Shown here piece after piece: positions 40,194 through 49,715 of a stretch of 64,000 nt of DNA. The notes below the pieces were generated by a model, which was not told the origin of the DNA, made no database searches, and saw only the letters and a program-made list of their open reading frames with translations. Each line of letters opens with the position of its first letter. Position 1 is the first letter of the stretch. The stretch spans positions 1 to 64,000 of the forward strand of contig CAXXKC010000002.1 of the NCBI GenBank assembly GCA_963674835.2, given 5' to 3'. Origin of the DNA: G963674835 sp963674835. GTDB lineage: Bacteria; Planctomycetota; Planctomycetia; Pirellulales; Thermoguttaceae. The position numbers were made by a program, and so were the translations under genes.

Positions 40194-40584
40194 TCGGATT
40201 TGCGGAAGTCGGGAACCTGTTTACCTTTCCCGCCATCGCTAGGGCAATTTTACCATCTTCTGGGCTGGCGTCGAGGCCTGCTGGGACATTTTTCCCGGGG
40301 TGTTTGGTTTGCGTGCCGCCCCCCCACATTCATCAGTCGGGGCGCGGTCGATGGGGAGGGTTGGATGCGAAGGTGAGTGGAGGGGTTTGCGTTGTGCCAT
40401 GGTGACGTTCGATCTTGCAGGGCACGGGGATGGGTTCGATCGATCTGTTCGTTGGCGCTTGTCCAGGAAACTATTAGACTCCATATAGCGAACGATCGTG
40501 CACGTGCGGAGCACGATTGCATCGGTTCTCGCCAGGGCTGCCGGACGGTTGTTCGTTGACCAGCCCGCCGAGAGGAGGCCATGC
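40194..40584. other. Intergenic, about 390 bp
   Basis: Upstream region shared by the minus-strand tRNA and the plus-strand gene at 40585. No RNA or operator was recognised. AGGAGG at 40573-40578 is the ribosome-binding site of the next gene. Confidence 0.4.
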
Positions 40585-42288
40585 ATGGCGGCGTCAAACC
40601 CGGATCCCCAGGGCAATGCGCCGAAGGTGCCGACGGACCCGCCGCTGCAACCATCTCCCCCCCCTGCCCCTCCCGCAGGCCCTGCTCGGCAATCGCTCCC
40701 CCAAGCCCGACCGCTGGAAGCCTCGGCCTCGCGGCCCCTGCGACGAGCCAAACCGCTGGGCGAACCCCCGGCACCTTCGTCGCGAGCGAAGGACGGAGCC
40801 AAGCAGGCGGAGTCGTCGACCGCTGCTGAGGACGGTATCCCGCCCGAGATCGAGGTTCCACCCGAGGAGGAGGCGCACTTTCGATTGGGCGTCTACCTGG
40901 TGAAGAACGCTCCTGCGTGGTTGGTGAGCACGGTGTTTCACACGGCGTTGCTGGTCGTGTTGGCGCTGATCGTTAGCCAGAAGATGACCGATCCGGGGCT
41001 GAACCTGCAGGCCGTGTACGCCGAGTCGCTTGGCGAGCAGTTGGAGTTTGACACAGTGACGGCGGGCGTCGAGCAAGAGAAGGCTAACGAGGTGACTCTG
41101 ACGCCCGACAACTTGCCGCCGGCGGAAGATCCGTTTGCAGCTCCGCCTGATGTGAAGATGGTTCCTGACGGCCCGCTGACCAGCAGTCAACTGAACTCGC
41201 CGCAGATCGGCTTGGCCTTGCAGGGGCGGGAAGTCGGCATGAAGAAGGCGCTGTTGGCCGCTTTCGGGGGAACGGCGACGACCGAGGCGGCGGTCGAACG
41301 GGGTTTGCAATGGCTCGCCCGAAACCAGGAGCGCGCGGGTTCCTGGAGCCTGACCGGTCCGTACAAGGATGGCGCGGTCGATCGGTTTCAAGACCGTGTG
41401 GCCGCCACGGCGATGGCGCTATTGGCATTTCAGGGCGCCGGGAACACGCATCTTTCCGGCCCGTTTCGCGACAATGTGACCCGGGGCTGGAAGTGGCTGG
41501 GCGAGCAGCAAGATGACACGGGCTGCTTCTTTCACGAGGGCCCCTACGTGCACCGGTTCTATGTGCAAGGACAGTGCACCATCGCGCAATGCGAGTTACT
41601 GGGGATGACGAAGGACTCGAAGCTGCGCCTTTCGGCCGAGAAGGCCGTGCAGTACCTGTTGGACATGCAAAGCTCGGAGGGCGGATGGCGGTATCGGCCG
41701 AAAGTGGACAGCGACGTTTCCGTGACCGGATGGGTCGTGATGGCTCTGCAAAGCGCTCGCATGGCCGGTGTGGAAGTGCCGCAGGAGAACCTTCGCCGCG
41801 TGGAGCGATTTCTGGATCGCGTGGCGCTGCAGGGCGGCAGCCGCTATCCTTATCAGGAGGGCGAAGAGGCCAAGGTAAGCATGACGGCCGAAGCGCTGCT
41901 GTGCCGGCAGTATCTCGGCTGGAAGCGCGACGACCCGCGGCTGGTCGAGGGAGTGGAGTTCATCACGCGGCCGGAGAACCTGATCGATTTCGGCCAGGGC
42001 CGCGATACGTATTACTGGTACTACGCCACGCAGGTCGCGCACCACATGGAAGGCGAGTATTGGCAGCGCTGGAACGCGGTGATGCGGCAGGCGTTGCCGG
42101 AACAGCAAGTGAAGGAAGGGCGAGAATCGGGAAGTTGGGATCCGCTGAAGCCCACGCCCGACCCTTGGGAAGCGTACGGCGGCCGGCTGTACGTGACTTG
42201 TCTGTCGCTGTACATGCTCGAGGTGTACTATCGGCACCTGCCGCTGTACTCGAAGGTGTACACGTTTCTCGACGCAGCGAAGCCGTAG
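40585..42288 (+). CDS. Membrane-anchored squalene-cyclase-repeat protein
   Basis: A 567-aa protein. ATG 40585 has AGGAGG 6 nt upstream; the ATG four bases earlier is out of frame. It has a Pro/Ala-rich cytosolic N-terminus (~residues 1-100), one membrane span (APAWLVSTVFHTALLVVLALI, ~110-130), a linker with acidic/Pro stretches, and from ~residue 220 an alpha-barrel of prenyltransferase/squalene-oxidase repeats (GLQWLARNQERAGSWSLTG, YLLDMQSSEGGWRYRP). The DxDD-type motif of true squalene-hopene cyclases was not seen, so cyclisation is doubtful; planctomycetes have many such proteins of unknown role. The convergent gene ends 6 bp downstream. Confidence 0.8.
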   Translation: MAASNPDPQGNAPKVPTDPPLQPSPPPAPPAGPARQSLPQARPLEASASRPLRRAKPLGEPPAPSSRAKDGAKQAESSTAAEDGIPPEIEVPPEEEAHFRLGVYLVKNAPAWLVSTVFHTALLVVLALIVSQKMTDPGLNLQAVYAESLGEQLEFDTVTAGVEQEKANEVTLTPDNLPPAEDPFAAPPDVKMVPDGPLTSSQLNSPQIGLALQGREVGMKKALLAAFGGTATTEAAVERGLQWLARNQERAGSWSLTGPYKDGAVDRFQDRVAATAMALLAFQGAGNTHLSGPFRDNVTRGWKWLGEQQDDTGCFFHEGPYVHRFYVQGQCTIAQCELLGMTKDSKLRLSAEKAVQYLLDMQSSEGGWRYRPKVDSDVSVTGWVVMALQSARMAGVEVPQENLRRVERFLDRVALQGGSRYPYQEGEEAKVSMTAEALLCRQYLGWKRDDPRLVEGVEFITRPENLIDFGQGRDTYYWYYATQVAHHMEGEYWQRWNAVMRQALPEQQVKEGRESGSWDPLKPTPDPWEAYGGRLYVTCLSLYMLEVYYRHLPLYSKVYTFLDAAKP

Positions 42289-42294
42289 GGGAAG

Positions 42295-42939
42295 TTAGAA
42301 CGCCTGGGGGCCTTGTGCTTCGGGCTGCGGAGCGGGAATGGCTTCGGCGGCCGGCGGGGCCGGCACGGCGTTCATCTGCGGCTCGGGCGTTGGGGTGAGT
42401 TCGCCTTGTGGCTGGGGCGGCACGACTTGCTCGGTAGGAGCAGGCTGTGGGAACCAGGGCGCCGGACCATAGTACGGCCAGTAGCTGTAACCGTTGGGGC
42501 CGCTGGGAACGACGACATGTCCGGACGGCTGCGGCACGCGGTTCGGATAGGGAAATGCCCAGATATCGCCGGGCACCATCGGCCACGGCGCAAAGACAGG
42601 AGGATAGCCGCGAAAAGCGTAGGCTCGCGGCGGTCTGGGCCATCGATACGCGCGCGGCGGGTAGTGGGCGTAGATGGCGGCGAGATCGGGCGGCCGCGGG
42701 ATGAAACCGGGGAAGCCGGCATACCAGGCCATCGCTTCGTTCGTCGCGATCTGTTGCCCGATCGCCTGCTGTCGCTCGGCTTCGCCGCGAGCGTATGCCT
42801 CCTGGCTGGCGATGATCCCGTTGTATTCCAGGGGCGGCATGGGGATCGGCGGCTGCGCCCAGGCCGAGCGCCCGGCAACGGAGATTCCCGCCAACGTCAG
42901 CCAGCTGCAAACGACGATCAAGGAAGCACGGTTAAGCAT
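42295..42939 (-). CDS. Secreted proline-rich hypothetical protein
   Basis: A 214-aa protein from ATG 42939 (AAGGAG 8 nt upstream), signal peptide MLNRASLIVVCSWLTLAGIS with cleavage near WAQ. The mature part is rich in Pro, Tyr, Trp and Gly (YPPRAYRWPRPPRAYAFRGY) and ends in a Pro/Glu/Gln stretch. No enzymatic motif. Low-complexity composition suggests an envelope or extracellular structural protein. Convergent with the squalene-cyclase-repeat gene. Confidence 0.65.
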   Translation of the reverse strand: MLNRASLIVVCSWLTLAGISVAGRSAWAQPPIPMPPLEYNGIIASQEAYARGEAERQQAIGQQIATNEAMAWYAGFPGFIPRPPDLAAIYAHYPPRAYRWPRPPRAYAFRGYPPVFAPWPMVPGDIWAFPYPNRVPQPSGHVVVPSGPNGYSYWPYYGPAPWFPQPAPTEQVVPPQPQGELTPTPEPQMNAVPAPPAAEAIPAPQPEAQGPQAF

Positions 42940-43035
42940 GGCCAGACTCCTTCGCACTTGTGCGATTGCCCTCCATCAGGCTAGCCCGCAGCCGGGCGAT
43001 TGGCAAGCCGCCGACACGGTGTGTTGACGGCCATC

Positions 43036-43554
43036 CTACGGGTTATGACCTGGGGGCTTTCCCCATTGGCGTTGGGCCTCGAACGCCACAACCCCCACGC
43101 TGACCGAGAGGTTGAGGCTCCTTGTTTGCGGGCGGATGGGAATGCGCAAGGCGCGGTCGGAGTTGGGTTCGAGCATTGCCTGGGGTAGGCCGGCCGACTC
43201 GCTGCCGAATACGAGGACGTCGCCGCGTTGGTATGCCACGTCGGTGTAGCCTCGTGATGCGGTCTTGGAGAAGAACCACGGTCTGCGGTCGGGCAGGCGG
43301 GCAATCAGGTCATCCCAGTCGTCGGCGACCTCCCAGATCAGGTGAGGCCAGTAGTCCAAGCCGGCGCGGCGCATGTACCGATTGTCGATTCGGAATCCCA
43401 AGGGGCGAACGAGCCAGAGCTTCGCCCCGACGGCAACACACGTGCGGCCCGCCGCGCCGGCGTTGTAGGGGATTTCAGGCTTGTACAGCACGATGTGCAG
43501 AACCGGGTCGTACAAATCGCGTCGATCCGGCAGGCTGCCGCCGTTCTGGTTCAT
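43036..43554 (-). CDS. trmL: tRNA (cytidine/uridine-34-2'-O)-methyltransferase
   Basis: A 172-aa SPOUT-class methyltransferase of the TrmL type, which methylates the 2'-OH of the wobble base in certain leucine tRNAs with S-adenosylmethionine. The three SpoU motifs are present: IPYNAGAAGRTCVAVGA, LVFGSESAGLP and IPIRPQTRSLNLSVSVG. Length is typical. The start MNQNGGSLPDRRDLYD gives a slightly longer N-terminus than the E. coli enzyme, whose equivalent begins near LHIVLYKPEIP. Cytoplasmic; convergent with no close partner. Confidence 0.9.
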   Translation of the reverse strand: MNQNGGSLPDRRDLYDPVLHIVLYKPEIPYNAGAAGRTCVAVGAKLWLVRPLGFRIDNRYMRRAGLDYWPHLIWEVADDWDDLIARLPDRRPWFFSKTASRGYTDVAYQRGDVLVFGSESAGLPQAMLEPNSDRALRIPIRPQTRSLNLSVSVGVVAFEAQRQWGKPPGHNP

Positions 43555-43687
43555 CCGAATTCCTCGTTACACAAGCAGAAGATCACGAGTGGACTTTGAG
43601 CTTTGCCACCGTCTTTACGTTGGTGGCATAATCCGCTAACCTGGGGGCCAACTTTACTCCCAATCTCCAGAGTGCGGAAGGACCATC

Positions 43688-44806
43688 ATGTCGGATTCCC
43701 GCGTTGCCGAGTACACGGCCGCCTTCGATTTCGGCCAGCAGCAAGTCGCGTCCGTCGTCGAGCGATACCCGGACTACTTCCCCATCTATACCACGGCCGG
43801 CACGTGGCATCATCGGGGTGAGCTGTGGACGGATTGGACGGGCGGCTTCCTGGTGGGGATGATGTGGAAGTTCTTTGCACGCACGGGTGATCCGAAGTGG
43901 CGCGAGCGGGCCGAGCACTACAGTCAGCTTCTGGAGCACCGCCAGGTCGACCGCAACGTACACGATCTCGGGTTCATCTTTCTCAATACGTACCTTCCCT
44001 GGTTCGAGCTGACCGGCGATCCGCGTTTGCAGGAGGTGGTGATTACGGCCGGCCAAACGCTGGCGAAGCGATTCATGGAGTCGGGGCAGTACCTGTGTTC
44101 GTTCATCGGGCCTGATTCTCTGTTTATCGACATCATGATGAACGTGCCGCTGATCTTCTACGCGGCGAACCAGACCGACGATGAGGAGCTGCGCCGGATT
44201 GCGACCGCCCATTGCCGCACGACGCGCGACCGGCTTGTGCGGCCCGACGGCTCGACCGCCCACGAGGGGCTCTTTGACCTGAAGACGGGGCAGTTCATTC
44301 GGCAGAGCACCCATCAGGGGCTGCGCGACGACAGTGCCTGGGCTCGGGGGTTGGCATGGTCGATGTACGGTTTTAGCAAGTGCTACGCGCTGACAGGCAT
44401 GGACGAGTTTCTGGAAGTGGCGTACCGGAACGCCGACTACTGGCTGGCGAATTTGCCGGAGGACAAGGTTCCCTACTGGGACTTCGACGCGGATCTGTCG
44501 GCGCCGTTGCCGTGGGGGCCGCAAAAGGACAGTTCGGCCGGAGCCATCGCCGCCAGCGCGCTGTTGGATCTGGCCGGGCAGAGCCAGCAGCCGGAGCGAG
44601 CCATCGCGTACCACAACACGGCTCTGGTGATGCTCGACGCGCTGTGCGGACCGGAATACCTGGCTCTGGGCGAGCAGAACTGGGAAGGCATTCTGAAGCA
44701 CGGCGTGTATCACACGAAGAAGAACCTGGGCGTCGACGAATCGGTGATGTGGGGCGAGTTCTTTTTCGTCGAAGCCCTTTTCAAGGCGATTGCTACACCG
44801 GCTTGA
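43688..44806 (+). CDS. GH88 unsaturated glucuronyl / rhamnogalacturonyl hydrolase
   Basis: A 372-aa cytosolic protein (no signal peptide) with GGAAGGA just upstream of ATG 43688. GH88 enzymes hydrolyse the 4,5-unsaturated uronic-acid residue left by polysaccharide lyases. Family landmarks: WTDWTGGFLVGMMWKF, the catalytic Asp of NVHDLGFIF (~residue 97), SLFIDIMMNVP (~residue 149, second essential Asp) and HQGLRDDSAWARGLAW. The full length and absence of a signal suggest it works on imported oligosaccharides. Its last codons lie in the first unit of a 38-bp tandem repeat shared with the convergent cobL-type gene. Confidence 0.88.
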   Translation: MSDSRVAEYTAAFDFGQQQVASVVERYPDYFPIYTTAGTWHHRGELWTDWTGGFLVGMMWKFFARTGDPKWRERAEHYSQLLEHRQVDRNVHDLGFIFLNTYLPWFELTGDPRLQEVVITAGQTLAKRFMESGQYLCSFIGPDSLFIDIMMNVPLIFYAANQTDDEELRRIATAHCRTTRDRLVRPDGSTAHEGLFDLKTGQFIRQSTHQGLRDDSAWARGLAWSMYGFSKCYALTGMDEFLEVAYRNADYWLANLPEDKVPYWDFDADLSAPLPWGPQKDSSAGAIAASALLDLAGQSQQPERAIAYHNTALVMLDALCGPEYLALGEQNWEGILKHGVYHTKKNLGVDESVMWGEFFFVEALFKAIATPA

Positions 44807-44896
44807 CAACCAAGACCAGGAAGGCGATCGCTACACCGGCTTGACAACCAAGACCAGGAAGGTGATCGCTACGCCGGCTTGACGACCGAGACCAGG
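44783..44896. repeat. 38-bp tandem repeat, three units, spanning two convergent gene ends
   Basis: Three units begin at 44783, 44821 and 44859. Units 1 and 2 differ at one base; unit 3 differs at about four more. Each contains GCTTGAC (TGA stop of the plus-strand GH88 gene) and GCTAC (TAG stop of the minus-strand gene). The GH88 gene ends in unit 1 and the minus-strand gene in unit 3, so the duplication separated two ends that were overlapping. Confidence 0.9.
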
Positions 44897-46116
44897 AAGG
44901 TGGGATTGAGCGACTCGAAACGAACCCGCTCGAGCTGGTAGTTGCCGCGAGCGATGTTGATCATCCAAACCTTGACGTCGGGTCCATAGCCTCGCAGAAC
45001 GCGGTGGACCTCGGTGAGGTTGTCGATGCTTCCCATCGTGGCAACCAGCCGCCCACCGGGGCGGAGGCGTCCGAACGCCGCGTCGACCAGCCGCCAGATT
45101 CCGCGGCCGCTGCCGCCGATGAAGATACTATCGGGATCGGGCAGGTCGCTCCATGCCTGCGGAGCGCGCCCGAGCACCGGGGTGAGATTGTCGACCTTGA
45201 AGCGCCGAGCGTTCTCGAGGATCAACTGGTGATCGTCGGGATCCATCTCGATGGCATAGACGGTTCCGCTGGCAGCGATTTGCGCTGCCTCGACGGCGAT
45301 CGAACCGCTGCCGGCGCCGATATCCCACATGATGCTCGACGGCCCAAGATCCAACTCAGCCAGCGCGATGCTTCGGACTTCGGCGGGTGTGAGCAGGCCT
45401 CGCTTGGGCTTCGACTGCAAGAAGGCCTCGTCGGGATTGCCGAACAGGCGGCGTCCGATTGCCTCGCTCGGACGATCGGGAACGTGTGGTTTGCGGACGA
45501 GGATCATCACGTTCAGCGGTGAGAACTCGCCGTCGGCGATCTCTTTGAGTTCGCCGCGCGTAACTCGCTCGTCGGGCGAGCCGAGATTTTCGCAAACGTA
45601 CGCAATGAAGTAATCGAGCCCCTGCTCCAGCAAGATGCTGGCGACGACCGACGGCGTGTAGCTGTCGCTGGTGAAGAGTCCGACCTTTTCGGCGCTGCGA
45701 ATCTGCTCCAGGACGCTTTCGACGCCGTGGCTGGCCAGGTTGGTGAGAAAGGCTTCTTCCCAGCTTTCCTTGACCCGCGCGAAGGCCAGCTGCATGCTGC
45801 TGACGTGCGGCACGACTTCAAAGCGGTCTTTGCCCAACTTGTCGCAAAGGTATCGTGCGACGCCGTAGAACAATGGGTCGCCGGAGGCGAGCACAACCAC
45901 CCGTTGCTTGCCGGCCCCTTCCAGCTTGGAGAGCCCTTCCTCGAGGTTGGTCCCCACGGCATAGCGAGCGGCGCCGCTTTGGGGCACCAGCGCCAAGCAG
46001 GCTTCTTCGCCCAGCAACAGATCGGCCTGTTCGACGAGTTGCCGAGCCGTTTGCGTCAGCCCGGCCAACCCATCCTCGCCAATTCCAATCACGTAGATCT
46101 TCTCTGCCTGAGCCAA
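44869..46116 (-). CDS. cobL: Bifunctional precorrin-6Y C5,15-methyltransferase
   Basis: TTG 46116 preceded by AGGAAGGA is the likely start and gives 415 aa, close to the usual CobL length (AQAEKIYVIGIGEDGLAGL). Residues ~1-210 form the CbiE/tetrapyrrole-methylase domain (VLASGDPLFYGVARYL); residues ~240-415 form the CbiT Rossmann domain with SAM-binding MWDIGAGSGSIAVEAAQ. The protein methylates C5 and C15 and decarboxylates the acetate side chain of precorrin-6Y in cobalamin synthesis. No other corrin gene is visible within the window. Upstream in-frame codons up to 46335 have no ribosome-binding site. Confidence 0.88.
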   Translation of the reverse strand: MAQAEKIYVIGIGEDGLAGLTQTARQLVEQADLLLGEEACLALVPQSGAARYAVGTNLEEGLSKLEGAGKQRVVVLASGDPLFYGVARYLCDKLGKDRFEVVPHVSSMQLAFARVKESWEEAFLTNLASHGVESVLEQIRSAEKVGLFTSDSYTPSVVASILLEQGLDYFIAYVCENLGSPDERVTRGELKEIADGEFSPLNVMILVRKPHVPDRPSEAIGRRLFGNPDEAFLQSKPKRGLLTPAEVRSIALAELDLGPSSIMWDIGAGSGSIAVEAAQIAASGTVYAIEMDPDDHQLILENARRFKVDNLTPVLGRAPQAWSDLPDPDSIFIGGSGRGIWRLVDAAFGRLRPGGRLVATMGSIDNLTEVHRVLRGYGPDVKVWMINIARGNYQLERVRFESLNPTFLVSVVKPA

Positions 46117-46348
46117 GAGAGCGTCCTTCCTCGAAAATGGGCCATGCTCGAGCCGCCACAGGATTGTCTGATTGTAGACGAATCGTCCCTGGGAGGGCAA
46201 CTGGTCCCCAAGGCGAGCCCACCGATGGGCTGGCCGATGTGCGGACGTGAAATGTGTCGGCGCGACGGCGAAAAGGGCGGTTGGCGCAGGTGCCGGGCGG
46301 TGGGGAGGCTGGAGGGCCGGTACGGCTTTCGGCATGCCGCGGATTGGT

Positions 46349-47926
46349 TCAGAACTCGCCGCCGTTGCCGGAGTGGCCCAGCAGGTCGTTGGCCATTTCC
46401 TGTAGGCGGCTCACTTCGGCGACGAGGGCAGGCACGTGGTCGGTCGTCTCATCGCCGATTTTCGTGCGCAAGCCGGAGAGCCGTTGTTCGGCCGCTTCGA
46501 CAATGCGAAGGATGTTGTTGCGGCGTTCGTCCATAGACACGATTGCCTGCTGAATCACGGGGATGGCGGCCGTTCCGTTGTGAAGCAAGTACCAATTGCG
46601 CAGCCACCGCAGGATACAGCCGCGGCTGATCACGCCGGAGGGGCGACCGCCTTCGACGATGACGACACGTCGGATCGCCGCCCGGCAGAGAAAATCGAGC
46701 ACTCGCCGCGCTGAGGTGTCTTCTTCGAACGTGACGACGTCGGTCTTCATGATTTCGCGGACCGGCCGGTCCCACCCGTTGCCCTGGGCGGTCGCCTGAG
46801 CGAGGTCCATCTCGGAGACGATGCCGGCCAGTTGCCCGTTGGTGTGGACCACGGGCACGGAAGTGAGGCGAAGCCCGAGCAGCAAGTCGGAGATCTGTGC
46901 CAGCGTGTCCTCTTCGGAAGGGCACAACAGTGCCGGCATCATCACGTCGCGGGCGCACATTCCGTGCAAAGGGGAGTGCAATGTGCCCTGGTCGCCTATG
47001 GTTCCGGCACAGTCTTTGAGGGCACTGAATCGGGTCACGCGGTTACGGCCGGACTGTTTGGCGACGGCCAAGGCCTGATCGGCCAACTCGATGAGGGCGT
47101 CGGGGCCCTTCGTGTCGACCAGAGACTGTGCCACGCCAAAACTGCCCGTGACTCGCATAACGTGCCCTCCGACAGGGACGGCCGTTTGCGCGAGGTCGGC
47201 CCGCGCCCGCTCGGCCCAGGCGGCGGCACCGATTTCGTTGGTTTCGGGGAGCAATACGCAGAATTCTTCGCCGCCGTAACGGCAGATGACGTCGGTGGAT
47301 CGGCAGTGGCCTTGCAGCACGGCTGCGGCGACTCTGAGAACGGCGTCGCCAGCCGCGTGGCCGTGCGTGTCGTTGACCTTCTTGAAGAAGTCCAGGTCGA
47401 CCATGACGCAGGCCAATGGATGGGAATAGCGATCGGCTCGGCCCCATTCCTGAACACATCGCTCATGGAAGGTCCGCCGGTTGAGTACGCCGGTCAAGGA
47501 ATCGTGTTGGGAGACTTCGAGGAGGCGACGCTCCATGGCCAAGACGCGCGTGCCGGCCCTGAGGCGGGCGCGAAGGATGGCGGGCTTGATCGGCTTGGAA
47601 ATGAAATCGTCGGCACCGGCCTCCAAGCCCTCGATCGCTTCGGCATCGGCGGTTCTGGCCGTGAGCAACATTACGTAGACGTACTTGGGCAGCTTCGCTT
47701 GGCGTATGGCTTCACACAGAGCGGGCCCAGTCATTCCCGGCATCTCCCAGTCGCTGACGACCAGGTCGGGATTCTCGGCGAGGATCTTTTCGTATGCTTC
47801 GTGCCCGTCGCGGGCTTCCAAGACTGGGTATCCCGCGGCGGAGACGATTGTTCGAAGCAGGCGCAATGTGGCAGGATCGTCGTCGGCCAGCAGAACCGTG
47901 GGAACAAATGATTCGTTGGTGGACAT
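46349..47926 (-). CDS. Response regulator with diguanylate cyclase and CBS pair
   Basis: A 525-aa protein from ATG 47926 (MSTNESFVPTVLLADDDPA). Domains: receiver (~residues 1-125; acidic pocket DDD, phospho-acceptor Asp in DLVVSDWEMPG, Lys in ISKPIK); GGDEF domain (~145-310) with the active-site sequence RYGGEEFCVLLPE and the inhibitory site RSTD exactly five residues before GGEEF; and two CBS motifs (~325-450: ARDVMMPALLCPSEEDTL..., VREIMKTDVVTFEEDTS...). It should make cyclic di-GMP under control of phosphorylation and of an adenine nucleotide bound to the CBS pair. A coiled tail with MDERRNNILRIVEAAEQ ends the protein. A GGDEF domain joined to CBS is an uncommon arrangement. Confidence 0.9.
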   Translation of the reverse strand: MSTNESFVPTVLLADDDPATLRLLRTIVSAAGYPVLEARDGHEAYEKILAENPDLVVSDWEMPGMTGPALCEAIRQAKLPKYVYVMLLTARTADAEAIEGLEAGADDFISKPIKPAILRARLRAGTRVLAMERRLLEVSQHDSLTGVLNRRTFHERCVQEWGRADRYSHPLACVMVDLDFFKKVNDTHGHAAGDAVLRVAAAVLQGHCRSTDVICRYGGEEFCVLLPETNEIGAAAWAERARADLAQTAVPVGGHVMRVTGSFGVAQSLVDTKGPDALIELADQALAVAKQSGRNRVTRFSALKDCAGTIGDQGTLHSPLHGMCARDVMMPALLCPSEEDTLAQISDLLLGLRLTSVPVVHTNGQLAGIVSEMDLAQATAQGNGWDRPVREIMKTDVVTFEEDTSARRVLDFLCRAAIRRVVIVEGGRPSGVISRGCILRWLRNWYLLHNGTAAIPVIQQAIVSMDERRNNILRIVEAAEQRLSGLRTKIGDETTDHVPALVAEVSRLQEMANDLLGHSGNGGEF

Positions 47927-48296
47927 GGGATTCTCGCCGCTCGGCGAACTGATCGTCGAGGACCGCTCGGGCGTCGGGCTCTTCTCCGTCGGCCGGCGTG
48001 CCAATCGTTGCAGGTTCAGTGTGGTTCCGTCTACGCAAAAATCCTCGGCGTCGAACGCCGCCGCGCGGGCTCGATGCCGTCGTGGCCGTGCGACGGAGTG
48101 CACTCGTGGGGTGACTGCCGGAGTCGGGCAGAGCCCCCGCCGAATGTCTGGGACACATCGGCCTCGCAAGCTTAGGTTGCGGCGGGGCGACGGGCAAAAA
48201 GATCTGTGCGGAACTCATGATGGCGGAAAGGGTTTCGACAGGAACCCCACCTCCGGGTGACGCTTACCGGAATGCCCAGCGCAGACGGACCTGCTT

Positions 48297-49229
48297 TCAG
48301 CCCACGGAACGCTGCGAGAAAGTCAGGATTTCCAGATTGGCGAGTCGATCGCTCAGCTCGCGAGGGGGGAATGGTCTGCGTACGGGTTGTTTGGCAAGCA
48401 TGGTCGCCACGAGGCGTGCCACCTCGCTCGGTACGTTCGGCGCCAGTCGCTTCAGATCGGGAGGACGACACTGCTTGTGCTGGGCAACCAGCTCGGAAAG
48501 GTTCTCGCCGGAGAATGGGAGCCGCGCGCTGAGCATTTCAAATAGGACAACCCCCAGGCTATAGACGTCGCTGCGAATGTCGGGGCGTAGCGCCGACGTG
48601 ACGACCTCGGGGGCCAGGTACTGGCACGTGCCGAGTACGCAGCGCTGGTCGATCGAGCCGGGCTCGTCGGCGCACCGTGCGAACCCGAGGTCTAAGAGCG
48701 TGACATGATGGTTCGCAGAGAGGAATATGTTGGCCGGTTTGACGTCGCCGTGCATCCAGCCACCGGCATGCAAGGCGGCCAACGCCTCGGATATCTGGCG
48801 GGCGATCCATAGGGCCACGGGGACATCGGGGCGCCAACCGGCGGCCAGACGTTGGGCCAGCGATTGGCCGTTGAGCCAGGGCATGACCACGTAGTACGGC
48901 TGCTGCGACGTGTTTGCGGCGAGGACGGGGACGAGGTGAGGGTGGCTCACCGCGCGTCCGACGGCCGCTTCGCGCTGGAGCATGGCGATGGCGTGCGGGT
49001 GCTTGTCCCAATCGGGGAGCAGCATTTTGAGTGCGTAAGCGCCAGGGACCTCGTTTGGCGCTTCGGCCGGGCGCGCCTGCCAGAGTTCGGTCAGCGGACC
49101 ACGGGCGGCAAGCCGCATCAACCGCCATGGGCCGACGCGCTGCTCAGTTGGCGACGACTGGGCGTCGTGCGTGTCGATTGCAACGGGGTATGTGTGCAAT
49201 TCAAGTTGGGTCATGCATACGCCGCACAT
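48297..49229 (-). CDS. Soluble Hanks-type Ser/Thr protein kinase
   Basis: A 310-aa kinase; MTQLELHTYPVAID five codons downstream is an alternative start. Conserved elements: catalytic Lys in AYALKMLLPDWDKHP, the catalytic loop HGDVKPANIFL (HRD replaced by HGD), DLGFA in place of DFG, APEVV (APE motif) and RSDVYSLGVVLFEML. The glycine-rich loop is weak (AARGPLTELWQA). It lacks the transmembrane and sensory domains common in planctomycete kinases, so it is cytosolic. It is followed, 370 bp away, by the REC-GGDEF-CBS gene on the same strand. Confidence 0.9.
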   Translation of the reverse strand: MCGVCMTQLELHTYPVAIDTHDAQSSPTEQRVGPWRLMRLAARGPLTELWQARPAEAPNEVPGAYALKMLLPDWDKHPHAIAMLQREAAVGRAVSHPHLVPVLAANTSQQPYYVVMPWLNGQSLAQRLAAGWRPDVPVALWIARQISEALAALHAGGWMHGDVKPANIFLSANHHVTLLDLGFARCADEPGSIDQRCVLGTCQYLAPEVVTSALRPDIRSDVYSLGVVLFEMLSARLPFSGENLSELVAQHKQCRPPDLKRLAPNVPSEVARLVATMLAKQPVRRPFPPRELSDRLANLEILTFSQRSVG

Positions 49230-49715
49230 TGGAGATAGGATGTCGAGCCGGTCCGGGCACCGAGTTGCGATCGCAAAGACCGAGAATAGGTCGGAGCGGC
49301 CTCGATTTGCTCGGTGGCTGGGTCAGCCGCGACGACCGGCCCTGGGCGACGGAGGGCGACTGGGCCGCCAGTGCTCTATTGAAGGGATCGGCCTGCGCGA
49401 CGGAAGGAGTTGAGCCGACTGGTCAGGCGGTGTCGCCATCCCCCCACCTTGCCCCATCGCCAGTAGCCGTCAGAACGGCGGTCGGGCGCAGATTCGCTGG
49501 CGGGACTTGCTTCGGGCGGCCCACCCTACGTCTTGGCAGTTGCATGACCGCGCCAGACATTGGTTACCGCGCCTGGGCGGTCCAAATTCTTGACATCGTG
49601 GGAGGAGCGGTGCCAAAATTGGTGGGTTGGGGGGCCCTCGTGGGACGTCTGTTGTCTCGGGGTCCTAGCTCTTCCAATTGGCATTCTCCCGCGCAGTCGA
49701 GAAAGGATCCGCACC
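49230..49715. other. Intergenic, about 490 bp between divergent genes
   Basis: Separates the minus-strand kinase gene from the plus-strand mutarotase-like gene. Overlapping frames occur but none has a ribosome-binding site or family motif. GAAAGGA (49701-49707) precedes the GTG at 49716. Confidence 0.4.

Noticed and set aside
44783..44896. 38-bp tandem units considered as a mini-CRISPR
   Set aside because: Units are directly abutting with no spacers and lie in gene ends, so it is a simple tandem duplication.
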